Position numbers and translations under genes: made by a program. Of a stretch of DNA of 64,000 nt, positions 1 through 12,214 are shown in pieces (within the stretch, counting starts at the first letter, position 1; the number at the start of each line of letters is the position of its first letter). The notes beneath the pieces were generated by a model, which saw only the letters and a list, made by a program, of their open reading frames with translations, was not told the origin of the DNA and made no database searches. The DNA comes from Trema orientale (Eukaryota > Streptophyta > Magnoliopsida > Rosales > Cannabaceae), in contig JXTC01000659.1 in assembly GCA_002914845.1 (NCBI GenBank), positions 27,975-91,974 of the forward strand. The letters run 5' to 3'.

Positions 1-514
1 TATTAATCTTCGCTTATTAAATAATTTTTACAATGAAATGCTCTAGAAATACTCTTTGGTACGAGTTGACGTGTATTAAGTTTGTTTTCTTATATGATTA
101 TTTAGACGCATTGATTATTAAGAAATACTCGATTAGGTCAAATAAGTAGTTTGGGTATGATTTTCAAAATAAAAATATTTTTTTTATCTTATTAATTTGA
201 TGTTTAGTTAAATTTTTGATTTTGTGCACATTTGAGAATTTTTGGTTTAGACTTTGCTTAAATGATATTTTTTGTTTTATTTTAGATAGTAAATAATAAT
301 AAAAAATAAAAAGAGAAAAGTAATTTGTATTTAATTAATATTAAACCGAGTATTGGTCGTTATCATCAATAAAATCATCTTCTTCCACATCATGGATAAC
401 AATATCGGAATTTTGAACGAGTTCAGTTTCACTCCAACGATTATAACTGATAGACTCTAGCTCGCCAAGATCACCCGTGAGGACAAAGTTTGAGGAGTTT
501 TGGAGATTTTATGA

Positions 515-752
515 GGGCATTTTGGGTATTTTATTACTTATAGGGGTATTTTGGTTATATTATTATTTCTAGAGACATTTTGAGTATTTTATTACTTGTA
601 GCAGCATTTTGGGTATTTTATTACTTGTAGGGGTATTTTGGGTATTTTATTACTTACAGGGGCATTTTAGGTATTTTATTATTTATAAGGGCATTTTGGG
701 TATTTTATTACTTGTAGGGGTATTTTGAGTATTTTATTACTTACAGGGGCAT
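515..752. repeat. 29-bp minisatellite, about 8 copies
   Basis: A 29-bp unit of the form GGGGCATTTTGGGTATTTT followed by ATTACTTGTA is repeated head to tail about eight times with a few substitutions per copy. Unit starts at 515, 544, 573, 602 and 631 keep the 29-bp spacing exactly. It is non-coding and lies just left of a GA microsatellite and the CACTA-like end. Confidence 0.85.
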
Positions 753-807
753 TACCAGAGAGCGGCGGAGGGGGGTGCCGGAGAGGGGTGCCAAGAGGAG
801 AGAGAGG

Positions 808-810
<3 letters not shown>

Positions 811-846
<36 letters not shown>
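811..846. repeat. (GA)n microsatellite
   Basis: About 18 uninterrupted GA dinucleotides. Apparent open frames through it on both strands are low-complexity artefacts. Confidence 0.9.
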
Positions 847-851
<5 letters not shown>

Positions 852-879
852 GAAAAATAAGGAAGAAGAAGGCCATCAG

Positions 880-1491
880 ATGGTTTTAACTCGTAGGGTC
901 TATAATGACGACATGCGTCGTCGCTATAGACTAAACACTATCGTTTTATTTCCACATTTTTCTAGGAAAAAAAATAGGAGGGCACAATTTGCCCGCTCGA
1001 GTTTTACTATATTGTCATTGCTATTATAATTTAAAAAAAATTAATTTTTAAGTTATAAAATTAATTGCGAATTTAAAAATTTTATTACTCTATAGCGACG
1101 ACTATGATGACATAGTCGTCACTATAGTGATGATATTTTCGCAAGTTACTGTAAACTAGCACGGTTTTTTTGAGAAGCTTTATAGCAACGACAACTAGAT
1201 ATCGTCGCTTTTTCTATACTCAATAATGATGACTAGTCATCGCTATAAATATTTTAAGTCAAATATTTTTTTTCTACTCCACATAGTTTTTGTGCCAATA
1301 TTATAGCGTCGCTGTTATTGTCCCATATAGCGACGACTTTGTCGTCATTAAAGAAATGTTTGGTTAAATTTTATAATTTGACTTTCTATACTAACGATAA
1401 CAGAGTATCATCGCTTTAGCATAAATCTATAGCGACAACTAGTTGTCGTCGCTATAGACATCGTCACTACAGTCCTATTTTCTTGCAGTGA
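880..1491. mobile_element. CACTA-like transposon, right terminal region
   Basis: The stretch ends in TTTTCTTGCAGTG (1479-1491), the reverse complement of a CACTA-superfamily terminus (CACTGCAAGAAAA). Inside are at least eight copies, in both orientations, of a short motif around TATAGCGACGAC / GTCGTCGCTATAG, which looks like the subterminal repeats where CACTA transposases bind. No transposase frame is visible. The matching left end is not in the window, so the element is truncated or extends past base 1. Confidence 0.65.
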
Positions 1492-1986
1492 ATTAATAAG
1501 AAACATAATAATTACATAATCATGACTTCAGTACAACGTTTGATAAACTTTTCTATTAACTATTAGTATTGATATGCCAAAATCATATCATCGAGGATAT
1601 ATGCATATGTCTATATGTCAATTCCGAACAAACTAAGAGTTGTTAGTCGATATACTGACCGACACATGCATAGGCTTGTGTATACTAACACATTTTGCCC
1701 AAAGCCCAGAAAAGAAATAAAAACGTTAATACACATGTATGTATATCTTACATGGTAATTAAGAAAGGAAAAATAAATTATTTCAAGCAAAGAATTTATT
1801 TTGTGGTGTTAATTTTTATACGAATTCACACTTCTATCAGTGTGTGATACTTATTATATGTTACTTTTGAAGTACAGCGACGGACTGCCTGAGCTCAAAC
1901 GAAAAAAAAAAATTTTAAAAAAGGATTATTTAGGTACGCCAGAGACCCAATCCCCAGTTAAGTACAAATGAGAATCACACCATATA

Positions 1987-2937
1987 TCAGACATAAGATT
2001 GCTCGTGCTGCGCATTATATTCCTCGGCCATCAAAGGAATATCTACTTTTTGATCATCTACATGAACTGCGATGTGATCATGATCATCAGACAGAATAGA
2101 CGTAGCCGTTTCTTCTCGATGGTATGACTTGCAGACAAAGTAGAAAACTGTCTCAACGGTATGAGAAAATAAAATCAGCATTAGAAGCAGGAAGAAGCAT
2201 ATAATCCCATAAGCAACCCTAGCCACCATCCCCAAAGAACCTCCAAGATCAACCAGCTTATAGGCTAAAAGTTCTCTAAGGAGAGAGGAGACAGTGAGAC
2301 TGACAACTATGATGAAAGCGTTCCATCTCTTTCCCTTGGTCAACGCCATGCTCTTTTTCATGGCTTGAAGTCCACTTTCATCTTCTAACACCGAAACCAC
2401 GCTAGCCAACTGCCAAAGGACGCTCAAGTAGACTAACCCCAACGACAACAATACCGTTAGAATGAGGCTAATTGACGACGATGAAAGGTTGCCACTGGAG
2501 CTCATGAAAAGCCCTAAAGGCCATAGAAAGGCAAAAATCACTATGATGTAGAGGAGAAAGGCAACGATAGTGCATAAATCAGTGATCATGACTCTCTTCC
2601 AGACCTTTGGAAAGACGCTAATAACCTTCTTTAAGCTCACTTTTGAGCCTTCGTAGATGCATGCGGTGGTGTAAGTCAGCACACTTGTCGAAAGGAGGGA
2701 AAAGACAAGGAACAAAATGAAGCATGCAGCCTTGAAAAGCCAATAAGTGGTGGTCTGTTCAGAGAGTTGGATGGTATGAGATACTTGTGAGTCAAGAAAG
2801 GAAAGGAAGCACTGAGGGAGGATGAAGACAAGGGTGATTTGGGAAAAGATGTTTCTCCATGAGGATATGATATTGTAGGCTTCTTTGTAGATACCAAACA
2901 CCCCAAGAAATTGCATTTCTTCTTGTTTGCCTTCCAT
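1987..2937 (-). CDS. Six-pass membrane protein of an uncharacterised plant family (copy 1)
   Basis: A single-exon frame of 316 codons. I start at the ATG at 2937 because the longer frame opens with TTG and because the paralog at 36207-37214 aligns from this Met (MEGKQEEMQFLG here, MDIEQEEMQFLG there). About six hydrophobic segments (roughly residues 30-50, 67-92, 115-140, 155-178, 208-228, 243-268) predict an integral membrane protein. A conserved stretch WQLASVVSVLED followed by QAMKKS...KGK near residues 180-210 is shared with the paralog. The family resembles Arabidopsis At1g31130/At4g19950/At5g44860, loosely labelled polyadenylate-binding-protein-binding; that label is weak and no biochemical role is known. 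It lacks about 25 residues present in copy 2 between the first two membrane segments. No frameshift or internal stop is seen. Confidence 0.85.
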   Translation of the reverse strand: MEGKQEEMQFLGVFGIYKEAYNIISSWRNIFSQITLVFILPQCFLSFLDSQVSHTIQLSEQTTTYWLFKAACFILFLVFSLLSTSVLTYTTACIYEGSKVSLKKVISVFPKVWKRVMITDLCTIVAFLLYIIVIFAFLWPLGLFMSSSGNLSSSSISLILTVLLSLGLVYLSVLWQLASVVSVLEDESGLQAMKKSMALTKGKRWNAFIIVVSLTVSSLLRELLAYKLVDLGGSLGMVARVAYGIICFFLLLMLILFSHTVETVFYFVCKSYHREETATSILSDDHDHIAVHVDDQKVDIPLMAEEYNAQHEQSYV

Positions 2938-3600
2938 ACTTACTTTCTCAATCAAGTATGGTTGGAAGATAAATGACTATGTTATTGTTGTATAAATAGG
3001 AAACTGGGGTTGGAGGACTTTAATTCTAATCTATATTTCACATACTTTAATTTCTTTGGGAAATCCGATAATAAGCGAATTTTTTAAAGCAAAGTCATCT
3101 AGCCAATTTAATAGATTATATAAGATAAGGAAGAAAATACAAGATGTTACATCTTTAAACATAAATTTATAGTTACTAAAGCACTACTTGCCTAGCAAGC
3201 TACGAAATACAAATGTTTACATAGTATACTGATGGGTCTATTGTTAAAATAAATGAGTCCACCAATGTCTGTTGTCCCATTTTAGTTTCTTATTCCTTTT
3301 TTTTTTTTTTTTCCTTTTTCCTTGTGACTTTGAGCTACCTACTATGTTTTCAAGTTAAGGCCTTGACGTACGTCACTTTCAAAGCTTGTTAGGATATATA
3401 TATAATATATTAAAATGAAATATTTACAAGTGATCTAAACGCCTTTAATCTGTTTCTTTTGTGTTGTCATGACCTGCCTATCTTGTCATTACCTTATAGT
3501 TTTGAACCAAAACATGTCATGCCTAGTTAAGTCCGTCAAATATCAGATTGTTCTTCACGCCGAGAGTAACATGAAAAGACTTTTATTAATTGTAATTTAG

Positions 3601-5662
3601 GATAAATGACCATGTTGATTCTTAAATCATGAAAAAAGTGTCACTTTGATCTTTAATTTTAATTTGCATTGTTTTTTACACTTAAGCCATTAGAAAAGTT
3701 TCCTTTTAGTCCATTTTGTCACATATTTTGTTTTATTCTTAACAGAATATACGCATGAGATATCTTTGCTTTTCTATTGTACTTATTTCATATCTAAAAG
3801 CATAGTCCACCATTATAAAGAGATTACTACAACAAAAAAAAGAATCAAGCAGTAACACTATAAAGTAAAAACTCACCGTTTTAGATCTAAAGCGGCGACT
3901 CTCCCCTGGTAGATCTCTGAAGTGTCGCCATATTTAATTATCTTATAGCGGCGACTTTTTATCGCCGTTTTAGAGTTTCTTTCTTTTAAAAAAAAAAATT
4001 TATTTTTTTAAATAATTATTTTTAATTAGTTTTAAAATGAGAAACTAAAAATAATTACATTTTAAATTAATTAAATAATATAGATATTAATAATTAATAT
4101 AATTAAATACTAAATATTTAAATGACATGAATTAATATTAAAAAAATAATTACATTAAGAGTTGTCCAAAATTAAAATAAGTATGTACAACAAGTAATTA
4201 AGTACTTATAATAATCATAAATATAATATAATAAAATTATATAAACACATAATAACCATAAAGTTGACGTTTTTTTTAAAATTACAAAACTAATTTTTAA
4301 CATAACAAATTATCAAAAAACAAAAATGAAAATAAAAACAAAAACAAAAAATCAAAAGTAATCGGATTGATTAGGGTGGCTTAAGGCGGTGGATGAGGGT
4401 GGATGGCGGCAGTGGCTGTTGGCAGTGGTGGTAGCTAGACCCGAAAAAAAGAAATAAAAAAAAATAAAATCAAGAGAAAGAAAGGGAGATAGATGAAATG
4501 AATTTAGTGGGAGGGAGATGGAGTGTTTGTGAGAGGGAGGTTGAGATCTTAAGGGAGAGAAATCAGAGAGAGAGAATGACCATAGAGAAAGAAAAAGAAT
4601 GTGAGATTAAAAGAAAAAAGAGGAAAAATAAGCAGTTTCAGGATTGAATAAAACGCAGATCTAAAACGGCGACAAAAGTTGCTGCTATAAACCCAATGCC
4701 ACCACTTTAAATAAAACACCACATTTTAATTAAGTTTACAAAATTTATGGCAGTCAGTTTGCCCTCTTACAATTTCACAAAAAACGTCAAAGTGGTGACT
4801 AGTTAAGAGTTAATTTAAAATATTACTTTTATTAATTATTTATAATTAATGTTACAATTAAATATTTTTTTAAAAAAATATAAGGTCTAAAGCGGCGACA
4901 ATAGTTGCCCTCTTAGGGTAGATATTTTTACCCCTTTATCTCTCTTGGTGCCCATTTCATTTTTTCAAGTTTTTTAGTTTTAAGTCACCACTTTAGAGTT
5001 TTCAATTTAAAGCAGCAACAGTAGTCACCCCTTTAGAGTAAATATTTTCACCCTTCTATTTCTCTTGGTGCCATTTCATTTTTTTTGAGAAAATAGTGGT
5101 GCCAATAAATAGTGGAAATATAAAGCAGAGACAAAAGTCACTGCTTTAAACTGGAAAACTTAAAGTAAAGACAAAAGTCACTACTTTAAACTGAAAAACC
5201 CTAAATCAGAGGACAAAAGTCGCCGCTTTAGGGTTTTTTAATACTGAAAAGTCCTCTGGAATCTATAGCAACGCCTTTTTGATTGTTGTCGCTTTATGTG
5301 TTCCTAAAGCAGCGACAAATTGTCACTAGTATAGGCGTCGTCGCTCTATTATATTTTTGTTGTAGTATTAGAATATAAATTGAATCAGTTTAAAAATAAT
5401 TAGTTGAACAAAAGTTAGTCATATATTAGACAAGAATGCAATGTAGAATTATCTAAAATGTGATATTTTATTGAAATCACTAGTACAGGGTGAGAAATGC
5501 AACTCATATACTTATTTTGTTAAGAATCAAACAAAATATATAGCAAAAAGGATTAGAATGATATATTTTTAATAGTTTAAGGACCAATATAATGCCATTT
5601 AAAATCTAAAGACCAAAGTAAGATGTTCTCCTTAGTTTAGGGACTAACAGAATCATTTTATC
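3601..5662. mobile_element. Long-TIR (Mutator-like or large MITE) non-autonomous element
   Basis: The left arm (about 3601-3780) and the reverse complement of the right arm (about 5490-5662) align over some 170 bp with the same order of landmarks, including TATTTTGTTT followed by GATTCTTAACA or TATTCTTAACA and a YATGAG inner end. There is no coding sequence. The element is split by a CACTA-like insertion at 3826-5366, so the original was only about 0.5 kb. I could not fix a clean target duplication, so the outer ends are approximate. Confidence 0.55.
3826..5366. mobile_element. Non-autonomous CACTA-like element nested in a long-TIR element
   Basis: The ends are ACTACAACAAAAAA on the left and TTTTTGTTGTAGT on the right, a CACTA-type inverted terminus lacking the first C. 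They are flanked by ATT at 3823-3825 and 5367-5369, fitting the 3-bp target duplication of the superfamily. The interior carries many copies in both orientations of AAAGCGGCGAC / GTCGCCGCTTTAG, denser toward the ends. No transposase frame is present, so it would need transposase supplied in trans. Confidence 0.65.
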
Positions 5663-5865
5663 ATTTAATTTATTATACCATGATGATATACCGAAGGACT
5701 TATATAATACTTATATACGTCAAGAAACACATTAGTATGAACGAAACAAAAGGTGATTGATACAAAACAAGGTAAGGCATATTCAATATTAATCGATAAT
5801 GCATAGCAAAGGGAATCAAGAAAGTTTCTTCAACTTGTATTTCGATATTTACCCATTGATAGATG

Positions 5866-6461
5866 TGTTAACGTGTTTTTTACACGTTTTCCCAATCAAA
5901 GGAAAACAATAAAAGCTTCCTTGATTCATGCATACTGAGTAAAAAACGCGTATAGGCCGTGTATCTATTATGGTAAGTTTTGGCTAGAAAACATGCAAAG
6001 GGTTGGTAAGCCTCAACTATAAATAGGGACCTATTCTCTCATTGTTTTTCATCCCAATATCAAAGAAGCATTTTAGTGTTTTCTCTTCTCTAGTTAAAAG
6101 TCCTTTTTCTTCTCTTTGTATTTTCTTAGGAGTGTTTTCTTAAGTATAGAGAGGTGTGAGCTCTCTTGTTGTTCAAAGAGTGGTAGTGAAAGGTGTGAGT
6201 GAGAAAACACTTATAAGAGTGCTTGAGTATTTTTTGGGATCATTGGGTAGTAGAGAGAAAGCTGTATGATTGTAACAATTTTTTATATAGTGGAAGTCTT
6301 TTCTGGAGGACAGCAGTTTTTCTCCTAATTTGGGACTTTTCCACTTAAATTCTTGTGTTGTGGTGATTGTTTCAATTCCCTATTTTATTTTTTCTTTATT
6401 CTGATATTCGTTGAAGTAAAATCCTGGGAGTGGCGAATTTGAAGCGATCAGATTCCCAACA
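5866..6461 (+). mobile_element. Solo LTR, Copia-like
   Basis: A 596-bp unit starts TGTTAACGTG and ends ATTCCCAACA, giving TG...CA termini. It is bounded by a perfect 5-bp target duplication AGATG (5861-5865 and 6462-6466). An internal TATA box CTATAAATAG at 6017-6026 gives the plus orientation. No primer-binding site or internal domain follows, so this is what remains after LTR-LTR recombination. Confidence 0.8.
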
Positions 6462-7022
6462 AGATGCACTTATTTGGATCACCTAATTTTGATCAAATGA
6501 CTACAATTAGTTAGGTTGTCCAAAAAAAATTATTGTAATTTATTTTTATGTAATTATAGAATGTTACTCACTGCTTTATATATGCAGTGGGTAACATGTT
6601 TGTTACAACTTGAACGTTTCCTTTTTTTTTTTTCCTTTTTAATTTCCATTTCACTATTAATTATGTAATACAAAATTATAGTTTCTCATTTTTGTTTAAA
6701 GTTATTTTTTGAAACGGAATCGCATCAATTATAAAGTTATTCAAAATGACATTTTTCAAACAATGCTATTTAATGTAATTCCTTTTGTTTCAATTCAGGA
6801 ATTTAAATATAGATTGGCCACAAATTTTTAAAAAAGAAACCGTAACATAGTATAAAAAATTTGAAAATTTGATATTGTATGCTAAACTTGTTCATCATAA
6901 AAAAGTGCAAGCAAAAATATCAAGTGCACGCAAGTACTTAGCTAACATGATTTAAATCTGTTAGGTTCTGATTCATAAAGAGTGCGCAACTACTTCTTGC
7001 TGGCAATAATAGCAATTGACGT

Positions 7023-9459
7023 TGTAAAAACCCAGATTTTAAGAGAGTAACTTGGAAATTTTACCAATTTTCAGATTAAATATGAGGACTTATTTGCAAA
7101 AAATTTTAGAAGTGGGGACTAAAATACAAATTTTTGCAGGACTAAAATGAAAGAAGTTTGAAAAATAGGAGACCAAAGTACAAATTCAAAAAATTGCACG
7201 GTCCTTTTTGACCAAACCCATGTGGCCCCCCATTTCCCTTCCCTTCTTCATTCTCTCCCCCTCTCCCACGATCTCTTTCTCTTCCTCTCTCTTTGACAAA
7301 ACACCACCGCCACCACCAAGTGCGACCGATGCACCTTCGGCCTCTCACGACCACCAACATCATCAGGCATTAACTCCCCGTGCTGCCAGCAGCCATCAGC
7401 TAGAGTTTTGTCGTTGTTAGAGCCACCGTTCACTGGAAAATACCATTTTTAGCCGTAGGAGTTTTTAAATTTCCGGCGAGTTTTCCGGTCGTTTCAATGG
7501 GTGTTCTTGGGCTCATTAGAATTGTCTCGTTGAGAGGAATCTCCAAGTATATATTTTATGACCCCATTTTGTCCGGATTAAAAGTTGTCATTGTTGAGTA
7601 ATTTAAGCTTTTAGATTCAAGAGTTGACTTTTTGATCGGACCATTGGATAATGTTTTAAATGTCATTTTTGGAATCTACTCGTGAAATAGTGATGATTGA
7701 TATATATATATATATATATATTGACTATGTTTGATGACCAGCACAAAAAAAATATCAGACAGCTCAGATTTTGCCTCATTTTGCGTGCCATAGGTATATT
7801 TTCGGTCTGAACTCGAATTAGATGGATCATATATCTAACCTAGCTATTTTGGACACTAGGAATTCAATGGAGAAGTCCTCTTGTTGATTTGGAGCTCTGT
7901 TGAGAATTTGGTCTTTCCAAAGAGAGTAATCTAGGGCTTGGAATCGGTTCTCAACCCTCCGAACGATCGTCCAACAACATCCCAAGGTTCCAATAGTATG
8001 GTATTGCTATTCTAGTAAGGTAGGGATTCAGTTACCTTTGTTTTATATAGTTTTTGAATAAAACTTACTTTATGTTGCATATGATAAAAAACATGATTTT
8101 AGAACTATTTTAGATATCTGTGATAGAATTGGATTATATGATATACATTGGATTGTTCTGGGACTTTTCTGAGTGCATGATATTTTTTGGATATGTTAAA
8201 TTAGGGTCGTTATGCTGCCTATTTTTCTATAAAATTTAATTTACCATTTTATTAAAAACCAGAGCATCACTTGAACTTAAATTACTGTATGGTTATCTAT
8301 ATACATCAGTTCAGAGTAAATATATCATAAGTCACACATGAGCACTAGGTTAGCATCATAGGGTTTTACAGTATAGTACTACAGCCATACCGATGGTGCA
8401 GAGTTCGTGAACCCACGTGGGATTTTTCTTCTGATTACCTCTCTATTTTGGCAGGCGTAGGCAAGTTGGTTACTCTTCCAGGTTGGCAGGTGTAGGCAAT
8501 TCGGTTGCCCCTCCAGGCTGGCAGGTGTGGGCGAGGCGTTCGCCCCTCCAAGTTTGGTAGACGACACATAGGTGTCCCTTTCGGATATGGGCTAGGAATC
8601 AGGCAGGCTGTATGGTACACGTAGTGCCAACATGCTAGTTTTTGTTGATGAGAGGTGGTGAACTCATAGGTATAGGTAGATTTGTTTCATGTGTTTATAG
8701 ACTGATTGATTTTGGGATATCATGCTTTTATATATATATATATATATATATGGACTATCAGCTTTAGAAATTATTATATACATATATATCTATATATATA
8801 GTTTTGTAAAGGTATTTTGGATTAAACTAACTATATAGTGACTCTCCAGTACTAAAAAAATTTTCAAATATGGTAAAAGTTTTTCTACTAAGCTTTCGAG
8901 CTCACTCCTTTCCTATCTTTTAGGTAATTGTTCATTCAAGTTAATTATCTCGATGGCTAGGCAAGTCGATTAGCTTACACTTGTGGCCCTATTCCTCTCC
9001 TTCAGTTGGTCGTTATACTTTTTCCTATTCTTTCTTCGAGTGTAACTATTTAGCCAAGTTTGCTGTACCTACAAATTAAATGAATGTCTGAGGATATCTT
9101 TATTACTATTTGAGTATTTGGTATATAAATAGGATACTATGATTCCTAAGGAATATATTTTCAAAATTTTTAAGTACTTGGACTTAAGTACTTACAAAAT
9201 TCATTTATTCAATACTAAAGTTTTGTTAGGCCAAGCTTTTAGATGACGTAATTATGTTTTCTCAAACCTTAATTATCATTTCTTCATTGATAAACTAAAT
9301 TAAAGAGGGACCCCTTTTAATATAGAATTTCTAATGATTTGAGGACTAGAATGTAAAATCCAAGTACTTGGTTTCCTCTGAATTTTGAAAATTCCTTATT
9401 CATCTTTATTTATACTCAAAACTACTAAAAGTCATAGCTTTGGATTTTCGATCGTGACA
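7023..9459 (+). mobile_element. 5' LTR of a large Gypsy-type retrotransposon
   Basis: A 2437-bp LTR starts TGTAAAAACCC and ends CGATCGTGACA. It is followed four bases later by a tRNA-Met primer site. The architecture (TGTAAAA start, CT-rich untranslated leader, GTGACA end) matches large-LTR chromovirus-type elements. Short proline-rich frames near 7200-7420 recur in the partial 3' LTR at 16240-16557 and are LTR sequence, not genes. TA microsatellites lie inside at about 7700 and 8730. Confidence 0.8.
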
Positions 9460-9462
9460 GAA

Positions 9463-9474
9463 TGGTATCAGAGC
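9463..9474 (+). other. Primer-binding site, tRNA-Met type
   Basis: TGGTATCAGAGC is the complement of the 3' end of plant initiator tRNA-Met and lies just inside the 5' LTR that ends at 9459. Confidence 0.85.
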
Positions 9475-11875
9475 ACGACTTTAAATCTATCTGGGATCAT
9501 ACATGTGATGATTTTTAGTGTTTAAAAATATTTTAGAAATAATCTTGACAAATATTTCATACATCACTCAGGAACAGACTAGATAAGTTACTTTTGCTCC
9601 TATTCATTCCAAGTCGTCCATTAAACTTCTCCAAAGTGAAATTGTAATGCACTTGAATGCTGATTTCCAGAATTTTAGTCTCAAAAGTGTCGAATTGACA
9701 TGAGACTATTGAATTCCATTCTTAAAAAAATCCCTCGCTTCGAATGGACATTAGTTTTTGTACTCTCCCGTCCATTCAAATTGTAAGCTATATGGACCTC
9801 GTAGGTTCTAAGGTAGCAATCCAGTATCTTCCATCTTAGTTGTTGTGCACTGACTTTCTTATGGATTATCTATATGTTATCCCTCGGGTGATGTTTTCAC
9901 TTTTATTTGCAGTTTTTTATTGTGGTTGTATTTTCTTGAGGGTTTTTGCTTGTGATACACTAGTTTGGTGTTTGCATTTTAATTGATATGGCTTGACTCT
10001 ATTGGTATTTATGGGATTGAGATTTTATCTTTTTGGGATTGATATCTTCGTGATCACTTAATTTGGATATCTTGTGACTTGGTTCTACATTTGAGTGTTT
10101 TTATTGATGATACCTTTTACATAACATGCTCATTAATTGAGTGATTAGTTTGATATTTTGAGATATTATTTAAATATTGTAATTGTATTTCTCCAGTTTC
10201 ATCAAGTTTTGTTATTGTACTTCTTTGGTTGAGAATTCTTGAATTATTAAGAGTTTGGTTAGATTTAAAATCCAGTTATTTAGTTTTGAAAACTTTTAAA
10301 AATTCCAAGTTGATAATTAAGGTTTTAAACAATATAGACCTGTGTATTTGACTAAAGTGGTATGCTTGTTTTCAAAGAAATCATAAACATTTTAAACTCG
10401 AGCATTGATTGGGTGAGAGTAATACATTTTTTCAAAGGAGGTATTACTTTAAATTAATATGCTACTTTAAGACTATGCTTTGCAAAATTACAAATCTATT
10501 TGTAAACTAGTAAGATTTTGTTTAAAGTTTAGTAATGTTGGTTTGAAAGACATCTAGACAAAGATATTTTATTTCTATAAATGTATATACATAAATCAAA
10601 CTTTTCAAGTACCTTTTTCTAATTTTGGACTCAGTAGATTACTAAAATCCTTCAATCCCTACCAAATACTTGATTTGAAATCAAATAAATACTTTCGTAA
10701 ATTGATTCACAAGTTTACTTGAAAAAAAAAATGGATGTAAGTTAATTAAGAAAAGTTTTGAATAAAAAAATTCACAAGTTCGACTACTCGGTAAACTTTG
10801 ATGTGGATTGAAAATGATTTTGGGAAAAAATCTTTAGCTTCACACATGTGTTGAAGATTTATACATGTGATTTTCTTTAGAATATATTGCTTGGAGAATA
10901 GAAACTTGATATGATTACTTGCGTTATAGAAATCCTTATTGGGTGAAAATATTTGAGTTAGAATTTTGATCTAGATTTGGTGGAGCTTGTCACTTGAGCC
11001 TTATGCATTCGATGGTTCAAATTTGCATATTTCTTATAAGTTTTCTTCAATGTGGTTTATCTTGTTGGTTAGTGTATGGTTCCTTGGTGTTTGTTGGATT
11101 GTTAAGTCATTGGATTCATGCTAACTTGATTCTTCACAATGTGAATAAAGTTGCATTAAGGTTATACAAAACTTGTTTTAATTGTATTTTAGACATTGTG
11201 TGATTGGTTTTGACCGATTTCCTTAGTGTTGAGAAGCCCTAGTGTGAGGAAAACTTGAGAGAAGGATGATATTTTGGTTTTCAAATGGATTAATATACTT
11301 TAATTTGATATTTGACAAGTTTTGTACGATGCTTGATAGTATAAGATACTTTCATTGAGGAAATTTTTGTACTTCCCCAACTCATGGAATTTATGCATGA
11401 AACCATTTGGTTGGTTTCACCCACTGTAAAATTTTCATGAACTTTTAATATTTACTTCAATTTGTTAAATAGGGATTAGTGTTTCTTTTCCCGCTCTAAT
11501 ATTTCCAAGAATGAATCAAATACTACACTTCCTATAAAAAAAAAAAAAAAACTCATCGTAGATTCAAGTCTCTTAAAGAACCTTGATTGTTTATTTTGGA
11601 AAAGTTTTGTAATCTTAGGAAACTTCCTATTGTTCTTAGTTATAACTTTGTGTTGAATCAAAATATCTCATTAGTTTTGAAAGTTAAATTGACTATGGTA
11701 ATTTAAAAAGTCTCGGTTATCATTTTGCTAAGATTTGAAAGTGAGAGTTTTCACAATAAATTCCTATTAAATAGATTATGGGAAACCAATTAGTATCTTC
11801 TTTATGCATTCCATATCGATTTTAATAAATGGTTATCATATATAACTCAACTTTAAGTTGGTGCTTGTGACTACT
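9475..11875 (+). other. Degraded internal region of the Gypsy-type element
   Basis: About 2.4 kb between the primer site and the invading Athila-like element. It is AT-rich with no gag or pol frame that I can recognise; the short frames at 10994-11203 and 11476-11661 show no domain. It is either a non-autonomous element or heavily decayed. Confidence 0.5.
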
Positions 11876-11876
11876 N

Positions 11877-12093
11877 CAATACCAGGATTAAGCCCATTGA
11901 GTATAGGAATAGCATATTCTCGGATTGCTCTGTCTCTGTCATCAGCCTCTGCTGCAGCATTACCAACAGCTTCAGCCATGTTTTCTAAACCAGCGAGCCC
12001 TTGTTGTTGCTCCCTTCTTCTTGCTCGAAAAGTTCTTTCTATCTCAGGATCTAAAGGTACCAACTCTTGATCTCGCTGATTATTCATATACAA
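11877..12093 (-). pseudogene. N-terminal gag fragment of an Athila-like retrotransposon
   Basis: The minus-strand frame reads MYMNNQRDQELVPLDPEIER, then an Arg/Gln-rich stretch, then REYAIPILNGLNPGI, the pattern expected at the start of plant Athila-type gag. It lies about 100 bp inside a tRNA-Asp primer site, the normal place for gag. The match stops abruptly at the single N at 11876; sequence beyond it does not continue the protein. The rest of gag-pol is absent. Confidence 0.7.
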
Positions 12094-12190
12094 GTATAAC
12101 TTCCTGCAAGCACAGCCACTTAAATAAATAAAGAAAAGATAAAGGCAAGAAAAGCAAAATAGTTTCTACAAGTAACTTTAGTTATCTCAA

Positions 12191-12208
12191 TCCCCGGCAA
12201 CGGCGCCA
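12191..12208 (-). other. Primer-binding site, tRNA-Asp type
   Basis: On the minus strand this reads TGGCGCCGTTGCCGGGGA, complementary to the 3' end of plant tRNA-Asp including CCA, the site typical of Athila-like elements. It lies six bases inside the LTR end at 12215. Confidence 0.85.
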
Positions 12209-12214
12209 AAAACT

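Noticed and set aside
2985-3000. TATAAATA near the start of membrane gene 1
   Set aside because: It reads as a TATA box only on the plus strand, while the gene is on the minus strand.
7208-7420. Proline-rich small protein, with a relative at 16240-16557
   Set aside because: Both lie in the CT-rich leader of the two LTRs of one retrotransposon; the likeness is LTR homology, not a gene family.
12191-12208. Possible tRNA-Asp gene end
   Set aside because: Only the 3' acceptor stretch matches and it lies just inside an LTR, so it is a primer-binding site.
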